A stretch of 64,000 bases of DNA from Petrolisthes cinctipes (taxonomy: Eukaryota; Arthropoda; Malacostraca; Decapoda; Porcellanidae), in the NCBI GenBank assembly GCA_033782935.1, contig JAWQEG010000526.1, forward strand, positions 1,327,501 to 1,391,500. Reading direction: 5' to 3'. Shown here piece by piece: positions 32,641-45,958 of this stretch; position 1 is the first letter of the stretch, and each line of letters begins with the position of its first letter. The notes below the pieces were generated by a model that saw nothing but the letters and a program-made list of their open reading frames with translations, had not been told where the DNA came from and made no database searches. The position numbers and the translations under genes are program-made.

Positions 32641-34773
32641 CCAATAAATCCAACAAGTTTATAGTCCTATCTGGATTCAGTGACACCAACTACGGGTTCC
32701 TCGCCATCTTCTTCTCTCGTATATTATACGAGTCACCACCACCACCACGGCGTCGGTGTTCTGCTGACACACGTATCGTATATTCCTCTTGTTATCCATA
32801 TGTCTCCCCAGTGATAATTCATTTCTGTATTTAGCTGTTTTAATGTTTAGGTTGTATTTTGTGGTTTATGTTAATGGTGAAGGTTAATTATATATAATTA
32901 ATATTATTCCCGTATGTATTTCTATATTATTTTGTTATTGTAAAGTATTTTTTGCTGTATATGGTTAAGAACCTGGATTAAATTGTTCAAGTTATCAGGA
33001 AAATATTTCCATCAGACTCAATACGTAACCAATAACAATGCGTAACGGAGATATCACTGGGGAGTAACAATGAAAAAAAAAAAATCGAATGATGATCTTG
33101 TTTCAAAACCAACAAAGACCAATTTTGACATTTAGTATTTAGACAGTATATTTGATTGTGTCTCTTCTACAGATATCGAAAGGGCCTTTTAGGGTCATAC
33201 TTGGAACTAATATTCAGCCTTTTGTGGTCAAAATGGAACAAATGCATTTTCTAATACGGAACATGGCAGACGGGAACCACGGGCGAGAGAGTAGAGGTCG
33301 GCTGACCTGCAGATGAGGGTGTGAAATGGGCCCCTCAACTCTTAGGGCAGTGACCTCGACATGCAGATCCTCAGATCCTGAGCCTCTACCAGTCAGGAGG
33401 GCCCAGATGCACAAAGTTATTCAGGAGTTTGGTCGACTGATATTCTCTCGACCGTGTGTCACGAGTAGAAGCATGAACTGGGCAAATGAGGGAACTACAA
33501 ACCCTCTGGCGTCGAACTAGTGCGCTGCCCGCTCTCTGACGTCAACCAGGAAACCAACCTGACGAGTGGCCTGGCAGGTAGACAGTAGGCAGAGGCACAG
33601 AGGCAGGCGCACAGACTACACTTCGCTGGAAATGGCTGCAGCAACAACGGGGTCCTAGTCACTGATAACTTTATTTTAAGTTTCGCTGGTGCATTATCCT
33701 TCATTACTGGAACGTGTTAAAGTGTATTTTGTTAAAAACTGTTGTGGTAAGGGGACCAGAAAGCTCAATTGGGATGGCTTGAGAGGGACCCGGTTGTCAC
33801 CTACCTCCAGTGAAGAACCCGTAAGCTCTTATTATAATTTCCATATTCTTTTGCTTTGTTGGTAGGGTATTATTTATTATGTGGTGTTATTTAACTTGAG
33901 TACTCATTCCAGTTACGTGTTATTATTTGACCTAGAGTCATGAGAAGTATTAATTGGGTGCTGCAGTTTATTTCCATTTCATGTGTGACTGGTAATTAAA
34001 CAGCTTGTTAGGGGGAGTTTAACTGGTAACTTGTTTCAGTACTTTCTCTGGTGTAACTTGAGTATTTGCAGTGTTCGCTGGCTATAGATACTGTAATTTC
34101 ATGTTGGTGTTAACCAGGGGGTAACAAAGGTAAATTTATAAACTATATAGTGTATAAGTATCTTTATAGTAAGTAAATTATTGTTATGACTTCGTGTTTG
34201 TCTTACCATATCTTGACTTGGTCCTATTTTAATGTAATAACAGTGAACCTTTACAGTACTCTGTATTCAGTAGAGGTGAACAGTACTTGCAATCGTGACA
34301 CCGTGACTGGGACTGTAGTCCTAAGATGATTTTTTGACAGATACCTAGTGATAGTTATAGTGTCGGGAGTCAGAATACTAGAGGTAAAATCTAGCTTGTT
34401 ACTAAGGACGTTAGTGGGAAATAAGGAACAGTCACTGGGTATTAGAGGGAATCAAGAAACCGTAGACTCAAGTTACTGGGTACTGGAACGAGTCGAGTTG
34501 TTAGGGGCACAAGTAAGTCAATATACTATGAATGTTATTCTCAAATAAGTATAGGCATCCCTCCAAATTACCTAAATATATGACATAGTGTTCCATTTCA
34601 TTTAATCAAATGGAGAAACGCCAAATATTCCAGCTACCTAACTATAGTTTCACTCAAGAATTATAGGGCTACAAGTCATACTCTTGTGATTATGTGCTTG
34701 AGGAAGAGTTGTATTCCATTTTCAGTAAATAGTTATACATTTGACTACCCAGGCATTTATACGCCTGCAAAAC
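32641..34773. other. Intronic stretch without recognised gene
   Basis: No domain-bearing frame on either strand. 33520-34330 has a composition like an LTR or 5' leader (AACCAACCTGACGAGTGG, GGGGGTAACAAAGG, GACACCGTGACTGGGACTG), but no duplicate LTR exists in the window. A linking exon of the ionotropic receptor must lie somewhere between 34.8 and 14.9 kb; it was looked for here and not found. Confidence 0.35.
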
Positions 34774-34779
34774 ACTCAC

Positions 34780-34915
34780 ATTTCATCAAACTGGTGGAGA
34801 AGGAAGGAGTTGCGGGCAAAGGCATAAGCGTCGGGGTCAATTCTGAGGGGCTCTCTACCCAAGTAGAAACGACACTGGGACCTTCGTCGCTCAAACCTAC
34901 TCGCTCGACCCATTG
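34780..34915 (-). CDS. Ionotropic receptor-like channel, S2-lobe exon
   Basis: A 136-base minus-strand exon: pyrimidine-rich acceptor ending CACTCGTCAG (AG at 34917-34916) and donor GTGAGT (34779-34774). It begins with the last two bases of a codon, as required by the phase-1 donor of the exon at 42673, and reads 44 codons before ending in phase 2. The text SQCRFYLGREPLRIDPDAYA then FARNSFLLHQFDE matches the S2 segment of ionotropic receptors in which a Cys-x-x-Tyr strand precedes an A-Y-A-F-A-x-x-x-S strand and the helix after it. Phase agreement on the 5' side supports the call. It is about 7.8 kb from its upstream exon. Confidence 0.72.
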
Positions 34916-34974
34916 CTGACGAGTGTGAATCTGCTGGGACGAGGAAAAGTATTGCATATCCTCAACTTATTACA

Positions 34975-35001
34975 TCACACACACACACACACACACACAC
35001 A
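34975..35001. repeat. (AC)n microsatellite
   Basis: Thirteen or so AC units, about 60 bases upstream of the exon at 34780-34915 on the minus strand, close to its branch-point region. Confidence 0.9.
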
Positions 35002-35320
35002 GTTGATTCTACTGTTCTGAAAACGAAAACAAAGTGCACTTCCTTATGTATGCAAACCAAATGTGAGAAATCCATCTTCTCAAAACGTAGTCATGATGGG
35101 CAATTACTGTAGGTCATCATAATTACTTGGACAGACAGTTACAGCCTGTTGCTAAACCCACTTAGGCTGTCCCCTTTTATCCTGTGCAGAAACTATGAGA
35201 GCTTATGAAGCATCTTTGTGCCGTGTTTAGTCCGTTAACTGCTATGGTAGGATAGAGAAACCATTCCTGTATCAGTGGCAGCTGTATTTCCTGATTTGCT
35301 AGTGAGGGTAATCACGATGT

Positions 35321-35442
35321 GTTTTTTATCAATGGATCACTCAGAACCTACAACCTTTGTATGGATGGATGTTATTGGCTTCAGCTAATTACATTCATCC
35401 TTACAACGTTTAGAGGTTCTGAGTGATCCATTGATAAAAAAC
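35321..35442. mobile_element. 122-bp MITE with 29-bp perfect TIRs
   Basis: Terminal inverted repeats at 35321-35349 and 35414-35442 begin GTTTTTTATCAATGG and are perfect complements over 29 bases, around a 64-base centre. No coding capacity and no obvious target duplication. The perfect arms suggest recent activity or hairpin correction. Confidence 0.8.
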
Positions 35443-35847
35443 GAAAGTTTACCTTGGAGCAGTTGCCAGATATTGCAACACACCAGCAAATTTGGTTGCA
35501 GTCTTTTCTTGGGCAATTGTACAGTAGATGTTACATTGATAGTATGCAAATATTTTGTTTTTACATATACATGTGTTATATTTTGCTGGATAAAGTATTT
35601 TATTTTACAATATATGCTATAATCAGTTTGTACTTAGGTAAACGAGGATCCATGGTGCAGATGAAAAGGTAAGCCTGCAGGGGTAGGCCTATGCAGGTGA
35701 CCTCTATTTGATGCTAGGTCACAGGGGTGACTGACACGACACATAATGATAAAGAAAATGGGAGTTGAAATAATATGACTGAGTCGTACTTTAAGGGGTA
35801 ATTTTTCTATATTTCTGAGTGAGTCCACTACATTACTCCCCTCCTAG

Positions 35848-36960
35848 TCACGAGGACGGAGGGATGAGGAACGATATCTTTTTGAGGCATGGAGTGCTGC
35901 GGGTGGCGGTGGTGCTGTGTGGAGGTCTACTCGTTGTTGGTGGTGGGGGTTCAGCTTGTAGGAAGTATGCAGGCTTCACGTTTTCAACCGAGACTGTGTC
36001 AGGAGTGCCGTGGCTGTTGACAGTGAAGGTCTTCCTCTGGCGTCGGATGACAGGGAAGGGGCTGGAGTAGGGTTGCTGGAGGGGCTTCTTCACAGTGTCA
36101 ACACGGACGAACACATGAGTGCAGGTGTATAGGTCTTGGCTGACAAAGATTTGGAAGAAGAGTGCCGAGGAGGTGAGGGCACTCATTTGGTCAGTGAGGG
36201 CAGTGGCAAAGTCCTGGGCGTCGATGGGTTTGCTGGGGGTAGTGGCCGCCAGGCCGGCAGGCGGAGTGTAGAGCCATATACCAACTCAGCAGAGGAACGT
36301 CCAAGGTCCACCTTCAGGGCTGTGCACACACTTAGGAGAACAAGAGGGAGAGAAGAGAGCCGCTCACCACGTTGTTGGATCGTTGCAGTGATGGATGTTT
36401 TTAGCTGTCTGTGGAATCTCTCGACGAGGCCATTGGACTGTGGGTGGTAGCTGGTGGTGCGTAGTCTCTTGATGCCAAGGAGGGACATCAATTTGTTCCA
36501 CAGGGACGACTCGAATTGGCTACCTCTGTCAGCGGAGATGGTGAATAGGACGCCAAAGCGGGAGATCCAGGCTGATATGAAGGCTTTTGCGACTGTAGTG
36601 GTGTTGATGTCGGTTAGTGGTATAACCTCTGGCCAATGGGTGAAGCGGTCCACAAAGGTGAGAAGGTATCTGTATTTGTCAGAGTGTGGAAGAGGGCCTA
36701 CCAGATCTATGTGGATGTGGTTACATCAGGCGGACAGTGGTGGGAATGTTGCAGGTTGTGTATTGGTGTGTTTGTTGATTTTGGATGCTTGGCACTGTTG
36801 GCAGGAACGGGACCACTATCTGACATCCTTGTTGATGCCGGTCCAGACAAAGCGTGAGGTAATTAGTTGCTGTGAGACACGTATTCCTGGGTGGGAGAGA
36901 TTGTGAAAGTGTCGAAAGAGTACCAGCCTGTTGCTGGGTGGTATGTAGGGACGGATGGTA
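35848..36960 (-). pseudogene. Gypsy integrase
   Basis: An HHCC zinc finger (HFHNLSHPG near 36890, C-Q-Q-C near 36793) is followed in another frame by the core: IDLVGPLPHSD (first Asp), SADRGSQFESSLWNK (second Asp) and YHPQSNGLVERFHRQLK (Glu), all in 36720-36400. The C-terminal region to 35848 reads VSQDLYTCTHVFVRVDTVKK and PYSSPFPVIRRQRKTFTV, the GPY/F-type DNA-binding end. Frame breaks occur near 36816 and 36183. Confidence 0.85.
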
Positions 36961-38060
36961 CCAGTGGATGTCTTTGTTGTTGTTGAATGCTGGTGCGATA
37001 GGTTTGTGGTCAGTAAGAATGTGGAATGACCTACCTTCCAAGATGTAGCGGAAGTGTTTGATAGCCTTGTAGATAGAGAGAAGTTCTCTGTCGAAGGTGC
37101 TGCATTTGGCTTCTGCAGGGCTGAGCTTCTTGGAAAAGAATGAGAGGGGCTTCCAGTCATCACCGTGGAGTTGTTGCTTGACTGCGCCGATGCCAGTGTC
37201 CAAAACGTCTTTGCTGATGGCTGTGGTGGTGTCAGGGTCCGGGAAACACAATGATGTGACGTCATTGATGGCGGCGGTGGCATTATAGAAGGCTTGCTCT
37301 GTGTTGTATGACCAGTTTAGGGTGATGGACTGGCCTCTCTTGCAGGGATTTAGCATGCTGTAGAGAGGTTGTAAGAGAGTAGCACAGTTAGGTATAAATT
37401 TAATGTAATAGTTAATCATACCTAGGAAACGCTTGAGACCTCGTTGGGTCTTGGGTTTGGAAAATTGCAGGATGGCTTTTTGTCGAGACAGTGTTGGTGA
37501 GATGCCAGTTGGAGAGATGGTGTGTCCAAGGGACTGTGTGCAGCTGACACTGAAGGAAGACTTGGCAGCGTTGAGTTGTATCCCGTAGTCTTGAATCTGT
37601 CGAAAACTTGAGTGAGATGTTGCTGGTGAGTTTCTTTGTTGGGGCTGGCGATGAGGACGTCATCGACGTAGGCGAAGCAGAAAAGTAGACCAGAAAGGAC
37701 TTCGTCGATGAAGCGTTGGTAGGTCTGTGCAGAATTCTTGAGTCCGAAAGACATCCTGATGTACTCGAACAAGCTGAAGGGGGTGATGATGGCTGTCTTC
37801 GGGTTGTCCTCCGGGTTGACTGGAATCTGGTGGAAAGCTTTAACAAGGTCCAATTTAGAGTAGATGGTGGTGGCAGTAAGCTGAGAGGAGAAATTTTGGA
37901 TGTTAGGGATAGGGTAAGGATCCATGATTGTCTTACTGTTTAAGGCTCGGTAGTCACCACAGGGTTTGATGTCACCGTTCATCTTGTTGATGATGTGCAG
38001 CGAGGAGGCCCAGTTGCTGGAGCTAGGTCGGATGATACCTTGGTTGAGGAGGGACTCAAA
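36721..38060 (-). pseudogene. Gypsy reverse transcriptase and RNase H
   Basis: RT starts near 38050; the frame 37982-37422 has CGDYRALNSKTIMDPYPIPN, YSKLDLVKAFHQIPV (first catalytic Asp), SFGLKNSAQTYQRFID and FAYVDDVLIAS (YVDD at residues 105-108). After a shift 37419-36721 carries INYYIKFIPNCATLLQPLY and an RNase H (SFFSKKLSPAEAKCSTFDRE, HFRYILEGRSFHILTDHKPI). The first RNase H Asp of the usual D-A-S box reads S-K-D-V-L-D-T-G-I-G here. Two or more frameshifts. Confidence 0.88.
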
Positions 38061-38323
38061 CTTTGCCTTGGCTTGTTTGTATCTCTCTGGGGCGAGTTTT
38101 CTGGCTTTGGCGTGGGTGGGCAGTCCGCTGGTTTCGATGAAGTGTAAAACGTGGTGCTTGACTGGGGTGATTGCAGAGTATGGCTGTGTGAGAGAAGGAT
38201 AACATTTTATCAGTATAGCAAACCTGTCTGAAATGGAGACAGTTGAGAGCTGTGTGCTGGTTCCCCCAGCGATGGAGGTGTTGGTTGATATGCCAATGAG
38301 TGGGTCGTACAGCTTTCGGTCCT

Positions 38324-39050
38324 TCAGGTTGATGGAGAGGTTGTAGTGAATGAGGAAGTCGGCGCCAAGTATGGATTAGGAGACATCTGCCACGTAGAAA
38401 GTCCATTCGAGGGCTCTGTGGAGGTGGAGTTCAACCTAGAGGGTGAGTCTCTTGTAGACTGGGATTGTGGAGCCGTTAGCTGCAAAAAAAGAGATGTGAT
38501 GTGTGGAAGTGTCCTCTGGCTGGAGGTGGCTGAGAGAACACTGATCTCTGCTCCAGTGTCTATCAAGAAAAACTTGTGGTTGAGTGGGTCTCATATGTGG
38601 AAGAGTCTTGATTTCCCTTTACAGGAACTATGCGCCAGTAGTGTCTGTTGGCGTCGTTTCCCTGTTGATAGCTGTATGGCTGTTGGCACTTGTGGGTATC
38701 TTGGCCTAAGCAGTGGGTGTAGAAGCAATATTCGATGAAGGTCCGGGAGTCTCTGATGTGGGATCGGTGATGCTGTCGTCTTGGCGTAGGAGAGCGGGAG
38801 CATGAGGGTTGTCCAAGTTGAGACTTGAGCTCGCTCACCTGGATGGCGAGGTTGGAGACGAGGTCCTTGAGCTGGTTGACCTCTGACGAAGAGGTGATGT
38901 TGGAGATGGTGGCTTCGCTGGGGATGGAGTCCATAAATTCGTCTGCCAGCTGAGCCAGGTCCTCTAGGGTAGCTTTCCTTTCACGGTGAAGAAGTTGCGT
39001 TGAATTGATTGTGGCAGGCGTTGGTAAAAGAGGTGGGTCAGGATGGTGTT
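38324..39050 (-). pseudogene. Gypsy Gag end and aspartic protease start
   Basis: A frame from about 39050 to 38563 has a coiled Gag-like segment (LAQLADEFMDSI, EVNQLKDLVSNLAIQVSELK), a basic patch and a Cys-His knuckle of the form C-x3-C-x4-H-x2-C (YCFYTHCLGQDTHKC, near 38710-38745). After a shift the frame ending at 38324 starts MIDTGAEISVLSA, the D-T-G active site of a retroviral-type protease (38560-38552). The rest of the protease is frameshifted. Confidence 0.75.
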
Positions 39051-39051
39051 G

Positions 39052-39603
39052 TCGAAGGAAGCTTGCCATCTGCCTCCTCGTGGTGTTGGACGTCCTCTCT
39101 CCCTGACATGTTACGTTTCTAGAGTTCGCTCCGCCGCTCTCCTCCCTGTACGGCGACGCAGGGATGCAGAGAGGCCCTTCAGCATCTCCATCACCCACTA
39201 CGAGTCTGTCTGCCATCACAAATATTCCTACCATCGTCTGGGCCTCATGGTTCGGAGGCATAATGTAGTCTCTGTGCGATTGAGGCTTGGCTACCTGCCA
39301 CCGTAACAGGTTGCTGGGATGGAGGGCGAGCCTCCCTTCACTCAGTGTTGCTTGTGTCGAGCGTCTCGTGTTGACACTTTAGAACACGAGCCAGGCCCCA
39401 CTGTCCGACACTTGCTACTCCAGGGCCTGCCACTTCATGTGGTTTGTCGACACCTGCTGAACAACCATGTTTTGGAGGAACCTCTGGTATGCCACCTTCA
39501 TTTTGATGGATTTATGTAGGTCATAATACAGATATTTGTCTATATTATCGTGTATGTGTGTGCATGTGGTCACTGAATTTTCATGGGTCCCGCCTACCCT
39601 AAT
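39052..39603 (+). mobile_element. LINE alpha 3' fragment, third copy
   Basis: Matches 18136-18720 of the first alpha copy: the RNase H end (KEACHLPPRGVGRPLSLTCY), the Cys-His box with a small deletion (the second Cys-His pair is damaged) and the 3' UTR up to TTTTCATGGGTCCCGCC. The terminal A tail is missing. It truncates the gypsy gag at 39050. Confidence 0.85.
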
Positions 39604-40370
39604 ATTGCCCGTGATGAAGTGCCAGGAAGATGGGGAGGTTTTGTGACAGTGGAACATGAATCATAGGTAATTTTGTTGGCAAACAATGTAGAAAGCAATA
39701 TTGCCATGACTTTGTTTCTGAGTGTACAGTCAAGTTCTAATGTTCTAGCCTTTCTTTGGTGTTGATGGTCAACTTTGAGATTAATATGGTAGTAAATAAA
39801 GGATGATTGTTATTCTGTTTGACTGTAAACTATGAATAAATACATTAGAAGAAGCAGTTACATCTCATTCACAACAGTAATATCATAATTTTTCATCATA
39901 TCAGATATGGACAGATATATATACCTCGACTGTACAATAATAATTGTCTCAAATGTATCTAGGATTTATTATATATTGTTTCGAAATTAGTACATAGCCT
40001 CATTGGGATTAGCAGCAGTATTATTATTCCCTACTGTCAATGAAGCCAGATAGTCTTGTGAATTATGCATTACGTGGTGATGGTTGTGGGGCATATATAC
40101 TGACACACATTAAATTCTCTGATTATGAGACCCAGGTGTTAGCCACTGTACCACATTACTAATTCTCATTCATTATTATTACACAGGTTAACATAATCTC
40201 GTATGAACTACAAAATCCTGGAACCGGGGAAAGATATATACATCACCCATTTTCACCCACCACGCAGGGAGAGGGAAGCTTCAAGTGAATTGGTAGTTGC
40301 GACTCCAGAGTTGCCAGAGCTCATCAATTGATACCGAAGTTCTTTGCCCTCTTCAGTGGTGGGTGGTATA
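39604..40370. other. AT-rich stretch, no gene
   Basis: No coding or structural feature recognised. A tRNA-like A box (GGTATAGTGGTTAA) begins at about 40365, just at the left edge of the next element. Confidence 0.4.
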
Positions 40371-40378
40371 GTGGTTAA

Positions 40379-42268
<1,890 letters not shown>

Positions 42269-42672
42269 TTTAAAGCCTGGCTCTAGTAACCAGAGTATCC
42301 AGGTTCGACTCTCGGGTGGGGTTCTTCTCATTGAGCTGTAGTAGGATGATACAGATTGTCGTAGCTGGTGAAGCATGTGTAAGGTTGTGAAGGTTGGTGA
42401 GTGACGAAGGCTGTGGTATGAGATAGTATGTGATGAATGTGATGGTATTTGATGAAGGCTTTAATAAATGACTACCGTTGAGGTACGTGATGAAAGTTAA
42501 TACAGCTGGTTAATGATGAGATGGGGTAGGATACTCGTAGACAGTAAATATTAAAGGTTGAAGTAGACCTGGTATGTGTTGTGAGCTGTTAAGAAGGATA
42601 ATAGTTGGGTAGGTGGTGAAGTTCAAAATAGTGCTGAAAATATGAGTGGGTGACAAAACCTCTTGATCTCAC

Positions 42673-42790
42673 CTATCATGGCATAGGTGCCATCAGCCAC
42701 TTTTTCAAAAAAAGGCCACGTTGCATAGTAGATGTGGTCCACAGTCTTAAACCTCTCCCGAATGATGCTAAAAGCGTCTGTGTCCGGACT
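42673..42790 (-). CDS. Ionotropic receptor-like channel, S2-lobe exon
   Basis: A 118-base minus-strand exon between acceptor AACATTTCAG (AG at 42792-42791) and donor GTGAGA (42672-42667). It starts in phase 0, matching the phase-0 donor of 57331, and ends in phase 1, matching the exon at 34915. It encodes 39 residues: SPDTDAFSIIRERFKTVDHI then YYATWPFFEKVADGTYAMI. Known ionotropic receptors have in this place a helix with a bulky F-x-x-I-x-x-x-F/W pattern, then x-x-x-V-x-x-G-x-Y-A-x-I, so the fit is good. Upstream intron is 14.5 kb and holds the LTR elements. Confidence 0.75.
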
Positions 42791-43008
42791 CTGAAATGTT
42801 ATATCCACAACACAGGATCATTATGATGATTTATAAGCATGCATCCACATTATGTTTATTAATATCTTTAAATAGTGTACAGTACACTCTCAATCCTAAA
42901 TCTCTGACACACCTCAGTGGCAGGGAGTATGGGCTCAGGGGTCTTTCTAGATGAAGTATTAAGAGAGGCAAGGTACAGTTGCCTCCAATACTAACGAGAA
43001 CAGAGTCC

Positions 43009-43154
43009 GGTGGGTTTGGCGAAATTCCAAATGGACAATTATACATACATATCGTCCTTATGGTGGATGCTTTACCAGGGATGAGTTCTGTCCATCCATT
43101 TACTATTGCAACGAATAAATAAACGGAGTGGTGCCACATTTCGCCAAACCCACC
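43009..43154. mobile_element. 146-bp MITE-like hairpin
   Basis: Perfect 17-base inverted repeats GGTGGGTTTGGCGAAAT (43009-43025) and its complement (43138-43154). No coding capacity. An open minus-strand frame across it is a chance product. Confidence 0.65.
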
Positions 43155-44212
43155 CAAAGCTGGGCTCGTTACTAGTGGAGGCAGCTATACAAACACACAG
43201 CTTTCTAAGCAGGTGAGGTTCGAAGACCCTTGATTCAATGAGTGGGTAATATAACCGTTGTTGACTAGCTGTCTTTCAATGATTATATCATTATAAAAAG
43301 AATGTTTTTATTGTATCCTCCATAACTTGATTTCCACAGTAAGGATTACATATTTATCTCCATAACAAATATGGAAAGTTGTAAGTTATTAAAGAAGCCT
43401 TCTCTTTGCTAGTAATTTAAGACTTGCCTCTATCACCATCTGAGAACAATACTACTATGCTACCCAGCCCCTTATCATACAAACTATGGTGTGAAAGAAG
43501 TGAAAGAAACACAATTTAGAGAGTATTTTGATTAATGCAGTCACAGTTTACACAAGTATAGAAATATATTATGACATTCCCTTATCTTCGGTATTTCTAA
43601 ACACGAATTCAAACAAATTCAAGATAACGAATATAATACAGATGAAAACATCATAAAACTCTAAGATGCCACCTGACTACGGTGTGGACTGTTCTCCTGT
43701 GGGGGTAATTTTGCGAATATTAAAGACTAATGCATATATTATCGTATGCCAGTATGCATAAATAATAATATTATATAGTGCAAGAAATAATTGATTTTGA
43801 ACACAAGGACAATTTTACATTTCCCACAGGCACTTTACGGTCACCGATCTATTATTAGCCTGCCTGACAAAAATAAGTTTTATTCTTGTCTGCCGGTCAG
43901 TTTTTTTTTTTTTCAACAAAGTATGAACATATATTTGTTAGCTATACATATCCGTAAATGTAAATGTTAACAGTCGCAGTTATCTTCCCTTACTGTATTT
44001 TTTTTTTTTTTTTTTTTTATTTATCTCGGTGAAGTTTCAAGTATATAATCATATAAATTCGAGTTGTATGTATGTTTCTATGTAAATATGTTTATACAAG
44101 GACCACGCGAAACTACAGATATCTCCGGATTGGGCAAGCAAAGGGACATATTTCGGGCATATCTTCACTATCACCACTCAAATAATGCGCATAATATCAT
44201 TAATACATGAGA
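43155..44212. other. Intronic AT-rich DNA with poly-T tracts
   Basis: Nothing gene-like. Poly-T runs at 43901-43913 and 43997-44019. Confidence 0.4.
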
Positions 44213-44298
44213 TGTGAGAAGTGGGGGTAATGGTGGTGGGTAGTGAAGATGTGTGAAGTGGGGATAATGGTGGTGGGTAGTGAAGATGTGTGAAGTGG
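44213..44298. repeat. 37-bp minisatellite, left part
   Basis: Two full units of AGTGGGGATAATGGTGGTGG + GTAGTGAAGATGTGTGA (37 bases), the same unit as at 51542. The array stops at GTGG (44295-44298), where a TGTTGGGAC terminus begins. Confidence 0.9.
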
Positions 44299-44653
44299 TG
44301 TTGGGACTACCCGAAGAAGTTACTGCAGCAACTGACGACGAACCAGAACATTGAAAAACGATTGGAATAAGAGGAAGTTAGAGATAAATGGAGGAGGAAG
44401 ACGACAAACACGGAGAAGTGGTGTACGAGGCGAGGAAGACGAGATAAGGTACACGGAAGGAATATGGGTCTTATCGATACGATCTATAAACATGACCATA
44501 TGTAAAACCATTAGTAGATATAACTTATGTATAAGCCAAGGGTTATTCACGAGGTAGTGAATGACGAGTGAAGAAAGTGAAGAATCATTCACGGAGGACA
44601 GGGCGGGGCTCAAGAAGGACAGTTGTGTGTGTTATATGTAAGTTTGTATGTAG

Positions 44654-44658
44654 CCTAG
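44654..44658. repeat. 5-bp target site duplication (CCTAG)
   Basis: CCTAG precedes the 5' LTR here and follows the 3' LTR at 50918-50922. Five bases is usual for Ty3/gypsy integrases. Confidence 0.9.
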
Positions 44659-45831
44659 TGTCACGAGTCAGCATAGACTCGTGACGTAATTTGAATTACA
44701 GAGAGTTGGAAAATTCCATACTGGAGAATGTTCTAGAGTAGGGGAATATTCCATGAGACAAAGAAGGTAGGAGTGGGTTCATGTAGGTGCGGGTTAATCC
44801 ACAGGTAGTGGATTAGTAGCCAAAATTAGAAAAGGGTAAGGAAGGTCAGGTTTCAACTGAATTGCCACATCCAGTCCTATAGGTGTTCGCAGGTTAATTA
44901 CAACTTGTATTAATCATTTATGCTACCAGGGTAACTTATGGTATTGCAAATGATCGTGAAGTGGAGGGGAATTATCGGGAATTATTAGCACGCCATAGGT
45001 AAATTGCAATTGCAGGTATAACTAAGGAATGAGAGGGTACCATGTAAATCGTAGCCAGTTAGGAAAAACGAACAAAAATAGGAGGAGGAGTCAGAGAAAT
45101 TTTGAACCAGTTAAGGAGGAAGAATTGGGTCAGTTGGAACAGGACACTTGAAGGAAGGACACACTCGTCAGCTTCCCTTACCTAGATCAATCCTCCACGT
45201 GTGCAGTGGGGAGTGGTCAACGTAAACGCCGAATTCGTTGTATATTACACGATTTCACAAGGCTTTACAGTTGTATACTGACTAGTTGCATTGACGCTGG
45301 TTCAGTCACTGAATAAGGTGAGGGAGAGCTGGATCTTTGAAGAAAAATTACGAGTGTGTTGTGAGACTCTAAAGTGTGAGACATTAGAAAAATATTCCAA
45401 CTCGCGTAACAATTGATAGAATTACTACAGTGTTAACGTAAGCTAGACTATCGTCACGTATACGAACGAGAGGTAACGAGAGCGAGTAGCTAGTTAGCGT
45501 TGCGTGAGCGTGAGTTGTGTGTGTGTGTGTGTGTGAAATTAATTTATTCATGTTGGCATACTGGAGTTGAATAAATATAGAAAATTTGCAATTGGTTGTT
45601 TAAATGCACCAGTAGATTTGTTATCTATATAAATACATATATATCGGGAAGAACCCTTAACATAAAAATTTATTATGTGCGTGGTGATTGAGGCCTAAAC
45701 GGGGAATTAATCCCCGACTTTTTGTTCTTCGCTGCAGCCAACCAACGAGATCATAAATTAACAGGGCAAGGTAAGTTGTAATTGTCATATTATAAAATAC
45801 ATTATCTAATCATTCTCACATCACCGTCACA
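44659..45831 (+). repeat. 5' LTR
   Basis: 1173 bases, identical in length and apparently in sequence to 49745-50917. It opens with a hairpin (TCACGAGTC - AGCATA - GACTCGTGA, 44661-44684). It has a (GT)n run near 45515-45534, an AATAAA at 45570 and a TATATAAATA motif at 45626. Which of these act as promoter or poly-A signal is not certain. It ends CACCGTCACA. Confidence 0.95.
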
Positions 45832-45834
45832 TAT

Positions 45835-45852
45835 TGGCGCCCAACGTGGGGC
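45835..45852 (+). other. Primer-binding site, tRNA-Lys(1,2) type
   Basis: TGGCGCCCAACGTGGGGC is an 18-base match to the complement of the 3' end of the lysine tRNA used as primer by several retroviruses (the tRNA-Lys1,2 type). It lies three bases (TAT) after the LTR. It primes minus-strand DNA synthesis. Confidence 0.9.
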
Positions 45853-45958
45853 CTGAGCGTTGTATTAACTCCAGTCACACACACGCACACTTTCACGAGT
45901 AGATAGTCATAACTGTCCAGAAATTAAGGCAACCGAAACGATAGAAAATAAATTAAAA

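Larger units (their letters stand above)
35836..39050 (-). mobile_element. Ty3/gypsy LTR element, decayed, 5' end lost
   Basis: Minus-strand order is gag, protease, RT, RNase H, integrase, the standard Ty3/gypsy order. A purine tract (GGAGGGGAG, 35844-35836) precedes TGTAGTGGACTC at 35832, a likely start of the 3' LTR, whose far end was not found. At the other end gag stops near 39050, where a LINE alpha fragment of opposite sense begins. Frameshifts are spread through pol. It differs from the young LTR element at 44659, which has no RT. Confidence 0.85.

Noticed and set aside
33214..33414. Minus-strand frame as the missing receptor exon
   Set aside because: The text (LTGRGSGSEDLHVEVTALRV) does not resemble an S2 lobe, and no phase-2 acceptor with a phase-0 donor fits.
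37097..39261. Plus-strand frames across the gypsy and LINE region
   Set aside because: They are antisense shadows of the minus-strand pol and gag pieces.
42831..43157. 108-codon minus-strand frame next to an ionotropic-receptor exon
   Set aside because: It spans a MITE hairpin and has no match to the receptor; the true exon ends at 42790 with a good acceptor.
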